From a virus: DNA of 25,546 bases. Made by a program: the position numbers and the translations under genes. This document shows positions 5,504 to 12,304 of the stretch, one piece after another (the first letter of the stretch is position 1; each line of letters starts with the position of its first letter). The notes beneath the pieces were generated by a model. It saw only the letters and a program-made list of their open reading frames with translations, ran no database searches and was not told where the DNA came from. The DNA lies in the IMG/VR virus record IMGVR_UViG_3300032820_000100, positions 1-25,546 of that record; one strand, given 5' to 3'.

Positions 5504-5594
5504 ATTTTGATTTCCTTCTATATTTAGTTTTATCTTTAAATCGTTGAGGTGTAAAGTATTTTAAGAGGCGAGCTATAGGGTTCTTTTTCTTCAT
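5457..5594 (-). CDS. Small basic protein
   Basis: The 45-residue basic ORF starts MKKKNPIARLLKYFTPQRFK and has a further basic stretch, KYRRKSKY. Its ATG at 5594 overlaps the stop of the upstream oxygenase as ATGA, which is the main evidence that it is translated. It runs 47 bases into the zinc-ribbon gene in another frame, which is unusual. If the overlap is not real, the ribosome-binding site of the zinc-ribbon gene simply lies in its tail. Confidence 0.6.
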   Translation of the reverse strand: MKKKNPIARLLKYFTPQRFKDKTKYRRKSKYAPIWKRSMGPGNRD

Positions 5595-6274
5595 TGGCGC
5601 GCTCTATGTGATTCAGAAAGAGGATAACGTAACATGGTTCCATTAGTAAAAGCAATCGATGTAAGAAACGTCGAAACAGTTAAACGATCGGAGGGAGTTT
5701 CCTGAACATAGTGAGCTCCATGAAATTGTGAACTATCATAAATAAAAATACGATTAGGGAAAGCTTCAACCGTTACAGTTTTGTGATAACAATCATTATT
5801 TTCTTTTAAAGCTTTTAAATAATCACTCTTTTTTACTGAAGCTGGATCTTTAAGATAATTTTCTTTTACTTTGAGTGAGTCTCCCGTTATAGGATAAACA
5901 TGAGCCCCTTTTCCTACCTTAGTTCCTTTAGGCCTGTATAAAGATGTTCCTGTTCCTGGTCCTCCTTTTAAATAAACAACAGAAGAAAGCTCAGAAGTAT
6001 CTCGGTGGACCCATCCTTCCCCTAAATGATGAGGAGGAATGCGTTGAAAATATTGTTCACCACTCCATCGTAAATTTCTCCAATCATTAGGATATAAAAG
6101 AGCTACTATACTTGCGGTAGAGGAATAAAAAAAAGATGAGTCAGCAATAAAAGTATTTTCACTTCTTTCACCAGGAGTATTATAATCTGGCTTATAAGTT
6201 AGAGTTTTTGCATATTCAAGAATTGTTGGTAGATCTCTAAAAAAATTATCTTTACAAATTGTTGGCCACAACAT
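5591..6274 (-). CDS. 2OG-Fe(II) oxygenase, DUF6445-like
   Basis: The 227-residue protein has a full iron-binding triad. H90-R-D92 is in GEGWVHRDTSELSSVVYL, H185 is in DSSQFHGAHYV, and R197 in SDRLTVSTFL should bind 2-oxoglutarate. The 'GGPGTGTSLYR' segment between the HxD and the distal His matches DUF6445-like oxygenases, which typically have 'G.GT.fyr'. The substrate is unknown. Its sequence differs clearly from the other oxygenases here, so it is not a recent duplicate. The ATG at 6274 has only a weak ribosome-binding site. The end is coupled by ATGA to the basic peptide. Confidence 0.8.
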   Translation of the reverse strand: MLWPTICKDNFFRDLPTILEYAKTLTYKPDYNTPGERSENTFIADSSFFYSSTASIVALLYPNDWRNLRWSGEQYFQRIPPHHLGEGWVHRDTSELSSVVYLKGGPGTGTSLYRPKGTKVGKGAHVYPITGDSLKVKENYLKDPASVKKSDYLKALKENNDCYHKTVTVEAFPNRIFIYDSSQFHGAHYVQETPSDRLTVSTFLTSIAFTNGTMLRYPLSESHRARQ

Positions 6275-6312
6275 ATTTCATTTCATCTTTCTTTTTATAT
6301 CTATTGTATAGA

Positions 6313-6426
6313 TTAACCATAAACTCCACAACAACTAAATTTATCCATAAAAAAATAATGGTAGATACTAAATCCTATAACGATTCCTATAGCAATTCCA
6401 ATTAAAATTCCTATAATCCATTTCAT
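6313..6426 (-). CDS. Single-pass membrane peptide
   Basis: The 37-residue peptide begins MKWIIGILIGIAIGIVIGFS and ends near KFSCCGVYG. Four glycines spaced four apart (GxxxG) in one hydrophobic helix are a classic pattern for helix packing, so it may oligomerise in the membrane. Its start overlaps the stop of the gene upstream as ATGA. The function is unknown; a holin-like accessory is one possibility. Confidence 0.7.
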   Translation of the reverse strand: MKWIIGILIGIAIGIVIGFSIYHYFFMDKFSCCGVYG

Positions 6427-6632
6427 TCAAGTATTTTAAGAATTTTCTTTCCCCCCATGTATATTTCAGTTTTAACTTTAAGTTTTTTACAACTAAAAAT
6501 TACGCTCTCGGGATTTACTTCCCGCTGAGCTATGCGACGGGATTTAAGGCAGTCAGCCATCGACGCTTTATAAGTATGCTCGATAATATTTCCATTTAAT
6601 ACAAGTAGCAAAGCTATAACAGTTTCGATCAT
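6423..6632 (-). CDS. Small conserved phage protein with N-terminal hydrophobic segment
   Basis: The 69-residue protein opens MIETVIALLLVLNGNIIEH, a short hydrophobic segment that could act as a signal or anchor. A mature part follows with C28 and C48, which may pair. The layout, with hydrophobic start, 'DCLKSRRIAQ' helix and 'SCKKLK' strand, recurs in marine phages from memory. It starts in an ATGA overlap with the gene upstream and ends in one with the membrane peptide. No function is known. Confidence 0.75.
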   Translation of the reverse strand: MIETVIALLLVLNGNIIEHTYKASMADCLKSRRIAQREVNPESVIFSCKKLKVKTEIYMGGKKILKILE

Positions 6633-7033
6633 CGGGTTCCATTACTAAAGGATCTTTGTTTATCCTTTAATTTTTCTACATCACTTTGTAGTTTTTCAAC
6701 AGCTTTATTTAAAGCGGTTATATTTACTTCGTTATGTAACATACCATCTACTCTTGTTTGAACCTTATCGGTCTGCTTATAAAGTTCCTCGATCAACATA
6801 AATTGTTCCGAATCGGCCGGAAGACTTCCTAATAGCCCCCGAGGCCACTTAATTCTGAACTCAGTATTAAGTTCAGAATCCTTCCCCATCATTTTTAATT
6901 GAGTAGAATGTTGATTTAGTTTCTCCTGGATACCGAAAAAAGCCCAGGTCCCGATCGCAACGAGGGCGATCAGAGAGGCTACCGTTTTCATTGGCATTTG
7001 CACCCTGGCTTCGTCGGAAATTTTTAGTGTCAT
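6629..7033 (-). CDS. Membrane-anchored coiled-coil phage protein
   Basis: The 134-residue protein has one membrane helix (TVASLIALVAIGTWAFFGI, 18-36) after a short cytoplasmic start. A middle segment follows with FRIKWPRGLLGSLPADSEQF (59-78), then a coiled coil (EKLQSDVEKLKDKQ). The topology is like an i-spanin or a holin-associated protein, but there is no partner with an outer-membrane lipobox overlapping it in the spanin style. From memory it belongs to a widespread uncharacterised marine-phage family. It is coupled by ATGA to genes on both sides. Confidence 0.75.
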   Translation of the reverse strand: MTLKISDEARVQMPMKTVASLIALVAIGTWAFFGIQEKLNQHSTQLKMMGKDSELNTEFRIKWPRGLLGSLPADSEQFMLIEELYKQTDKVQTRVDGMLHNEVNITALNKAVEKLQSDVEKLKDKQRSFSNGTR

Positions 7034-7152
7034 TTTTTCCTACCAAAGTAATGATCAGAAGATTCATAGTTCCACCTTTTACCATGATGACCTCTGAGGT
7101 CAGCATACCACATTCTTAATCTAACTATCCATTTTCTTACTGGTCTTGGCAT
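7030..7152 (-). CDS. Small basic aromatic protein
   Basis: The 40-residue protein starts MPRPVRKWIVRLRMWYADLR and continues GHHGKRWNYESSDHYFGRKK. It is rich in Arg, Trp and Tyr. From memory, this sequence pattern is strongly conserved among uncultured marine phages, which argues that it is a real gene. It could be an amphipathic membrane-surface or nucleic-acid-binding peptide. The TGA overlaps the next ATG as ATGA. Confidence 0.75.
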   Translation of the reverse strand: MPRPVRKWIVRLRMWYADLRGHHGKRWNYESSDHYFGRKK

Positions 7153-7162
7153 TATTAGAATA

Positions 7163-7324
7163 CTAACTACAGTTGTTTTTATCTAAATCGATTGGTTTGT
7201 CGCTACCATAAAACCAAACCCATGAGGAAATCTTAGTTCCCTCCTGAGTATAGGTACATTTTTTGCCTACTGAGCAGGCGCTCACGGCAAATAATAGGGC
7301 TAACACCAAAAATAATTTATTCAT
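7163..7324 (-). CDS. Small lipoprotein
   Basis: The 53-residue protein has a lipoprotein signal: MNK, a hydrophobic LFLVLALLFAVSA, and lipidated C17. The mature part has two more cysteines (C23 and C52) with SSWVWFYGSD between them. A good AGGAG lies upstream of the ATG at 7324, inside the end of the gene before. It may be an outer-membrane anchored factor; the role is unknown. Confidence 0.75.
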   Translation of the reverse strand: MNKLFLVLALLFAVSACSVGKKCTYTQEGTKISSWVWFYGSDKPIDLDKNNCS

Positions 7325-7490
7325 ATTGCTCCTCTTTTATTGGTTTCTTCACAGATACTGTTTTCACCATGAAGCTTTGTTCATAAGTCAGTGCTTCTGC
7401 GTGTTCTTGATCTTCTAGCTGACAGCACTCTCCGCTGTCTTCTTTTTCTTTTGAGTGCGTGCCACAGCATTTTTTTGGATCTATTGACAC
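7317..7490 (-). CDS. Small protein with CC motifs
   Basis: The 57-residue protein starts at a GTG at 7490, chosen because AAGGAG sits eight bases upstream. It begins MSIDPKKCCGTHSKEKEDSG and has a second pair in ECCQLEDQEH. The CCGTH and ECC pairs plus nearby His could bind one metal ion. The rest is charged and probably disordered. It overlaps the Cys-rich gene upstream by 10 bases and the lipoprotein gene downstream by 8. Confidence 0.65.
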   Translation of the reverse strand: MSIDPKKCCGTHSKEKEDSGECCQLEDQEHAEALTYEQSFMVKTVSVKKPIKEEQYE

Positions 7491-7630
7491 GTCTCACACT
7501 CCTTTGTGTCATCTACCACCACCTCTGGTTTATCACACATGCAGCCTGAGCAAGAACAAACTCCATACATATCAGAATGTTCTTGTAAAGAACAGTGGCA
7601 ATTACAGTTACAATTTTTACACTTTGTCAT
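7481..7630 (-). CDS. Cys-rich (metallothionein-like) small protein
   Basis: The 49-residue protein has 11 cysteines: MTKCKNCNCNCHCSLQEHSD, then VCSCSGCMCDK, and a final CETC. The alternating CxC and CxxC spacing and the high Cys share resemble metallothioneins. It should bind zinc, cadmium, copper or iron in clusters. It might store metal, buffer redox state, or be a zinc module for a partner. No family is confidently recognised. The ATG at 7630 follows a weak AAAG. Confidence 0.72.
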   Translation of the reverse strand: MTKCKNCNCNCHCSLQEHSDMYGVCSCSGCMCDKPEVVVDDTKECETCQ

Positions 7631-7656
7631 CTTTGTTCAAATAGTCCCAAAACTTT

Positions 7657-8331
7657 TTAAGTTTTATTTTTATCCAATTTCTCATCCTTAATCTCCTCAA
7701 TATCATAGAAGAATCTATCCGAATCTTCTGTTTTCCATTTACGACTATCTTCTACATTCCATTCAGTGGTTTGTACTTTCCAGTCGAATGGGATTTCATC
7801 CCTCACGGTAAATGAAGGGATACTCCAGATTAGTCTGTTGTTTGGCTGAGCCGCATAATTGCCATTTTCCAATGCCAATACATGAGCGCACTTATGTTCG
7901 TGCGGAATTTCCGAATGATCGGTGTCAACTATATTACTCTCTGGATGAGCCCAGTCAACCGTAAAAAGGTACGCACCTGAGTACCATTTTTTATCTTTGC
8001 CTATGAATTTACCGGACTGACCGTCCAAGACATCAAAAGAAGTAACGCTAGGATAGTAACTAAAGCAATTCCATAGCTCCAGCTCATCAAGTCGCATCCT
8101 AGGAACCTCTTGGACATTAAAGCCTCTTTGTATGAATGCAGAGATCGGCAAACGGTAGAATACAGCCCCATTTTCCATAATTGCATGGAAGAGTATCGGA
8201 CGCCCTGTAATCGATGCAAACCCAAAGAGTAAGCAGTCTTCCACTTCTCCATGATGCTCTTTAAGATCATAGAGATACTCTCTCCTGATCTGCGCGTAGG
8301 TTGCAGGAATGTTTGCATTTAGATAGGCCAT
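7657..8331 (-). CDS. Conserved marine-phage protein of unknown function
   Basis: This is a 224-residue protein. The N-terminus MAYLNANIPATYAQIRREYL and the middle segments VFYRLPISAFIQRGFN, WNCFSYYPSVTSFD, FTVDWAHPESN and AAQPNNRLIWSIPSF are typical of a protein found, from memory, in many uncultured marine phages. It looks like a compact beta-rich fold, with no membrane helix and no catalytic motif I can name. HSEIPHEHKCAHVL contains several His that could bind metal. It lies between the small-gene cluster and the replication genes. The ATG at 8331 has AGGAG about ten bases upstream. Confidence 0.8.
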   Translation of the reverse strand: MAYLNANIPATYAQIRREYLYDLKEHHGEVEDCLLFGFASITGRPILFHAIMENGAVFYRLPISAFIQRGFNVQEVPRMRLDELELWNCFSYYPSVTSFDVLDGQSGKFIGKDKKWYSGAYLFTVDWAHPESNIVDTDHSEIPHEHKCAHVLALENGNYAAQPNNRLIWSIPSFTVRDEIPFDWKVQTTEWNVEDSRKWKTEDSDRFFYDIEEIKDEKLDKNKT

Positions 8332-8345
8332 TTATCATAAAACTC

Positions 8346-8447
8346 CTAGTTTACTAAAAAATAAATAGCAACAATTACTACCACAACAGCGGCAGATATC
8401 TTTGGATTAGCTTTTGCTAATGTCCAAAGTTGTTTCACTTTTTCCAT
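8346..8447 (-). CDS. Single-pass membrane peptide
   Basis: The 33-residue peptide has a short amphipathic start (MEKVKQLWTLAKANPKIS) followed by one hydrophobic helix (AAVVVVIVAIYFLV). A perfect AGGAGG lies seven bases before the ATG at 8447. It follows the DNA polymerase gene within a few bases. The function is unknown; a membrane tether is one possibility. Confidence 0.75.
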   Translation of the reverse strand: MEKVKQLWTLAKANPKISAAVVVVIVAIYFLVN

Positions 8448-8455
8448 AGTTCCTC

Positions 8456-10459
8456 CTATTTTATATTACCCCAATTTAAACCAGCTGCATAGTCTACTTT
8501 ATTAGGTACTGCAAGTCTAACCGCATTTTCCATAATATTTTTTACTTTTACAGCTTCTTCTTTATTCTTGATCGATATACATAATTCGTCATGAATTTGT
8601 ATATGTGGGATAATACCCTCTTTAAATAATAATACCATAGCTTTTTTAGTCATGTCTGCTGCACTTCCCTGAATAAGTCTGTTTAATGCTTTATAAGTAA
8701 AAGCAGGTTGATATCTTCCTTCGAATTCTAACAACTGAGGATCACCATCTTCTATGCTTTTAGCTCGCTCACTATGATAGTCTTTTTCTGCTTCTTCTCT
8801 TGTGAGAATAGGAACGGGTTTTTCTATCCATTCTTCTCCTTCTTTCCTGGTAATGGTGAACACTCTTTTTTTATTATTCCATTTTTTATCTCTAGGTTCC
8901 CATTTATCGAATCTACAGAATCTATCTTCAAGAGTATAAATCAATTGTGTTTTAACTCCAAAATCCTGTAATCCTTGAGATAAATTTCGCACGAAAGGTA
9001 CTTTGGAATGATAATTATCAAATAAATCTTTAGCTTCTTCTTGATCAAGGTTTAATTGAGCCGCCAGTTTAGTTTTGCCCATTCCATAGAATAATCCTAA
9101 ATTAATTGTTTTAGCAGTAGTTCTCGTAATACTGGCCATTTCAGCTACGATCTTATGAAAATCAGTAGCAGGATCTTTAATATAAGCGTCTCCTAAAATA
9201 TCAGCTCCTATTAAGTTATTTTTTAAAGCATAATGGACAACAAGACGGGGTTCTTGTTGTGAATAGTCAAAAGATCCCCACTGATGGTCTTCTTCTGGTA
9301 AGAATAATTCTCTCATCTTTTTTCCAATGAGTCCTTTGGCTGGGATTTGTTGGAGATTAGGATTGGACATAGAAAATCTTCCTGTTACAGTACCTCCAAA
9401 TTCTGATCTAATTGGATTAATCTCTGCATGAATACGTCCTTTGTATACATACTTAAGTAACCCTTCGATAAAAGCATTTTGAGCTTTGTCACATTCTCGA
9501 GCTTTGGCAATGAACCTTAAAAATCTATTGTTGTGAGTCTTAAGATAATCTTTAGGAAGTTGAGGCATTTTAGATTTAGGAGTTTCTTCGTAATCTTTTA
9601 TTTTTAATTTATCTAAGAGCTTTTTAATAGAAGCAGCTGCCCAGATCTCTATTTTAATTCCTGTTCGTTTTTTAATTATTTTAATTATATTAGTGGCTCG
9701 TTTTTTGAGTTTAATTCCTATCTGTTTTGCTTTCTCCACATCGATTCTTACTCCCTTGAATCTCATTTCTACGAGACAAGGAAAGAGACTGGTCTCAAGA
9801 TTAAAAATCTTTAATAAAGATTTAACTTCACCTTTGTCAGTGGTATATAAAGGAGCTTTTATTTTTTCCTCAAACAAATTCCAGAGTTTTAAAGTAAGAT
9901 TAACATCTTGTTCCGCATAGTCTTTTACTAACTCATAAGGTAATTTGTGCATATTAGACATAGGATCCGTAATGAAGTAGGGGGAAGCTGAGGATTTTTC
10001 TTTTAAATCATATTTGTATTTTTTTTCGTGTAAGTATTCTTTTGCTAGAGAGTCTAAAGAGTAACGTAGTTTATTCTCATCAATAAGAGATGCAGCCACC
10101 ATAGTATCTAGTAAAACTCCCTGAGGCATTAACCCACTTTCAGCACGAATCCAACATACATCATACATTGCATTGTGAAATACTTTTTTAATGTTGGAGT
10201 TTTGAAACAGTTTTTTATTCAACACTCTCCAGGTTAATTTAGGATCAATATTTTGAGATTTATGTTTATGACGGATAGGAAAATATAAAGTTTGTTTACG
10301 AGTAGCAACTGCTATACCTACTACATAACTATTTTTACCATCACTAATAATGGCGCCGGACCCTTTTGTTTTTAAATCTGGATCCCATGTTTCTAAATCT
10401 ACAGCAGCTACTTCGATACCTTTTAAATCTAAATCTGATAATTCTGGACGATTACACAT
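8456..10459 (-). CDS. polA: DNA polymerase I family (PolA) with 3'-5' exonuclease
   Basis: The 667-residue protein replicates the phage genome. The N-terminal proofreading exonuclease has DLE (D21, E23), HNAMYD (N96...D100) and YAEQD (Y181...D185). The polymerase domain has TGRFSMSNPNLQQIP, motif A DYSQQEPR (D398, E403, R405), motif B with R446, K450 and Y458, and motif C HDE (623-625). At the position of E. coli Phe762 it has Leu (L454). Between TLEDRF and the LIQGSAAD helix there are roughly 50 more residues than in E. coli Pol I. There is no 5'-3' nuclease domain. I start at the ATG at 10459, eight bases into the end of the DUF3310 gene with AAAGGG upstream, rather than the in-frame TTG at 10477. 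It is the last large gene of the replication operon. Confidence 0.95.
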   Translation of the reverse strand: MCNRPELSDLDLKGIEVAAVDLETWDPDLKTKGSGAIISDGKNSYVVGIAVATRKQTLYFPIRHKHKSQNIDPKLTWRVLNKKLFQNSNIKKVFHNAMYDVCWIRAESGLMPQGVLLDTMVAASLIDENKLRYSLDSLAKEYLHEKKYKYDLKEKSSASPYFITDPMSNMHKLPYELVKDYAEQDVNLTLKLWNLFEEKIKAPLYTTDKGEVKSLLKIFNLETSLFPCLVEMRFKGVRIDVEKAKQIGIKLKKRATNIIKIIKKRTGIKIEIWAAASIKKLLDKLKIKDYEETPKSKMPQLPKDYLKTHNNRFLRFIAKARECDKAQNAFIEGLLKYVYKGRIHAEINPIRSEFGGTVTGRFSMSNPNLQQIPAKGLIGKKMRELFLPEEDHQWGSFDYSQQEPRLVVHYALKNNLIGADILGDAYIKDPATDFHKIVAEMASITRTTAKTINLGLFYGMGKTKLAAQLNLDQEEAKDLFDNYHSKVPFVRNLSQGLQDFGVKTQLIYTLEDRFCRFDKWEPRDKKWNNKKRVFTITRKEGEEWIEKPVPILTREEAEKDYHSERAKSIEDGDPQLLEFEGRYQPAFTYKALNRLIQGSAADMTKKAMVLLFKEGIIPHIQIHDELCISIKNKEEAVKVKNIMENAVRLAVPNKVDYAAGLNWGNIK

Positions 10460-10697
10460 TAGGATAATCCCTTTCAATAATCATATCAATATAATGTTTA
10501 GCTTTTAATAAGTCTTCTTTTTTACCTTTATAAGGGTGGCGGCACATATATTTAATAACATTCCCCTCGGCAAAAAGAAGTCTATTTTCATGTACAAACT
10601 TGCTGGGTTGAATCTTCATTTTTTTATAATGAGAACCACCAACTTGTTTATCGTATTCGCTTATAATATTCTTTCCGTCGTTCTTCTTAATAGCCAT
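10452..10697 (-). CDS. DUF3310 protein
   Basis: The 81-residue protein has the DUF3310 signature. VGGSHYKKMKIQPSKFV (19-35) is followed by FAEGNVIKYMCRHPYKGK and a helix LLKAKHYIDMIIERDY. This domain also occurs in T7 gp1.7 (nucleotide kinase), so a role in nucleotide metabolism is possible, but the small stand-alone form has no proven activity. It overlaps the helicase gene upstream by 37 bases and the polymerase gene by 8. Confidence 0.88.
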   Translation of the reverse strand: MAIKKNDGKNIISEYDKQVGGSHYKKMKIQPSKFVHENRLLFAEGNVIKYMCRHPYKGKKEDLLKAKHYIDMIIERDYPNV

Positions 10698-12304
10698 AAA
10701 GTTTTTTTAGCTCGACTACATGCTACATAGCGCAATCTAATTCTAGTAAATCTATCCTCCCATCGTGTTAAACTTTCATCTAAAATAACATTATCAAATT
10801 CTGTTCCTTTGATAGAATGAATATTTTCATAAAAGATTCGTAAGTCTTTCTTTAAATCAACATTATCTTTAATTATTTGATTAATATATTCTGTTCTTTT
10901 AAAAGTTTCAAGCTGTGTCGCTCCTGCTTCTTTTAATTTAACATCTTCATACTGAGTATATTGTTTTGCTTCCGGCTTGATTAATCCATTTTGAATAAGT
11001 TCATCTACAACATAGTCGCGCTTAACATAACCTTTAAAATCAAATTCTCCCTTTCCATGTACAATTAATTTAGAACCTCCTTTTTTCCAGAAGTCTTTTA
11101 TTTTTGTTAAATGAAGAGGTTGACCTTTTACCCATAGTGGAAAATTACGATGACAGTTTATTTCCCAATCTTTAACAAAAACAATATCCGTTCCGTAACG
11201 TCCGTAGCGGAGGCCGTGTCTTTTAAAAAAATTAAGAATAATATCCCTAGAAAAATTTCCTCCTCGATAAGTAAATATAAAAGACTCTTCCGTATTTTTT
11301 AAACGATCTAGAAGTAATGAAAGTTGTGGACATCGATTTAAATTCTCTAGTCTATATATTTCTCCTTCCTCATTCGTGGGCTCCCACGTACGTTGATATC
11401 CATAATGTTTCCAAATGGGTTCAATAACTGCTTTACAATATTGATTAATACGTCGAGGACAACGATGACCTTGTTTTAATTCTTCATCAGGATTAATGGA
11501 TATCCTGCTAAAATAGTCGGGATCAGCGCCAGCAAATGCAAAAATGGCTTGATCAGGATCGCCTGCCCAATATACTTCCTGAGCTTTCTTTTCCATTTTG
11601 TCTAAAGCTTTTCTTTGAGGCACACTCGAGTCTTGTGCTTCATCTACAATAAGAACATCTAAATCCGGATCTTTAGGAGCTTCATAAAAATGTTCTACCA
11701 TATCTACAAAATCTTTTAGGTAGGAAGATTTTCCATTAAGTTTGATATCTTTTTTAAAATCTTGATAGTAGGCGTTTAATTCTTCAAGCTGAGATAAAGT
11801 ATATTTATAATCGGCTCTATCTTCATTAGTGAGACGAGGAGAATTCCAATATTCGGCAAGAGTCAATCCATTATCTTTAGCGAATCCTAGAAATTTAAAA
11901 AAGGGATGTTTCTTGTTTAAAGATTTAAGATCTTTGGGTCCTTTATAATAGCGTTGAAACATTACTTTTCGACGACAAAGCTCCATATAAGTTGCTTCAT
12001 CAAATACTTGAGCATTGAATAAATTATTTTTACAATAACTATGAATAGTGGAAACCGTTCGTTTAAAAAGATTTTTGTTTTTAATTTTTATTTTATGCCA
12101 GATTAAGACCTTATGTTTTTTCTCATAGGCCATAGCTTCTTTTTCATCTAAAATTCTAGCTCGAATCTCATCAGCAGCCACATTGGTATGAGAAATAACT
12201 TGAATTTTTTCAATATTATAGGTTTGTAGACAATGGTAATATTTTTCTACTAACCGTGTGGTTTTTCCTGTTCCTGGGGGACCAATAATAAATTTTCTCT
12301 TCAT
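10661..12304 (-). CDS. UvrD/Rep-like superfamily 1 helicase
   Basis: The 547-residue ATPase has the SF1A motifs in order. Walker A is GPPGTGKTT (8-16), and motif Ib is STIHSYC (85-91). Walker B is DEAQD (221-225), followed by GDPDQAIFAFAGAD (248-261) as motif III. Next come GHRCPRRIN (motif IV), SIKGTEFDNVIL (motif V) and YVACSRAKKTLW (motif VI). It should unwind DNA 3'-5' at the fork, and it is shorter than bacterial UvrD (about 720 residues). It is coupled by ATGA to the primase gene upstream, so the two are produced together as a primosome-like pair. Confidence 0.93.
   Translation of the reverse strand: MKRKFIIGPPGTGKTTRLVEKYYHCLQTYNIEKIQVISHTNVAADEIRARILDEKEAMAYEKKHKVLIWHKIKIKNKNLFKRTVSTIHSYCKNNLFNAQVFDEATYMELCRRKVMFQRYYKGPKDLKSLNKKHPFFKFLGFAKDNGLTLAEYWNSPRLTNEDRADYKYTLSQLEELNAYYQDFKKDIKLNGKSSYLKDFVDMVEHFYEAPKDPDLDVLIVDEAQDSSVPQRKALDKMEKKAQEVYWAGDPDQAIFAFAGADPDYFSRISINPDEELKQGHRCPRRINQYCKAVIEPIWKHYGYQRTWEPTNEEGEIYRLENLNRCPQLSLLLDRLKNTEESFIFTYRGGNFSRDIILNFFKRHGLRYGRYGTDIVFVKDWEINCHRNFPLWVKGQPLHLTKIKDFWKKGGSKLIVHGKGEFDFKGYVKRDYVVDELIQNGLIKPEAKQYTQYEDVKLKEAGATQLETFKRTEYINQIIKDNVDLKKDLRIFYENIHSIKGTEFDNVILDESLTRWEDRFTRIRLRYVACSRAKKTLWLLRRTTERIL

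Noticed and set aside
6275-6312. TATAAA sequence before the DUF6445-like oxygenase gene as a promoter
   Set aside because: There is no acceptable -35 box at 16-18 bases; AT-rich DNA gives such -10 matches by chance.
6873-7106. Minus-strand ORF of 77 residues
   Set aside because: It overlaps the membrane coiled-coil gene and the 40-residue gene in a third frame, with no coupling to neighbours and unconvincing composition.
162-7630. Reading the PD-(D/E)XK nuclease and neighbouring small genes as a CRISPR or restriction-modification system
   Set aside because: There are no CRISPR repeats and no DNA methyltransferase motifs (such as DPPY); the methyltransferases resemble small-molecule and protein types.
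7617-7685. 22-residue minus-strand ORF starting MRNWIKIKLKKFWDYL
   Set aside because: It is amphipathic and could be real, but it overlaps the end of the 224-residue gene and is too short to support without comparative data.
8001-8318. Minus-strand ORF inside the 224-residue gene
   Set aside because: It is an out-of-frame shadow of the conserved protein, with no start signal.
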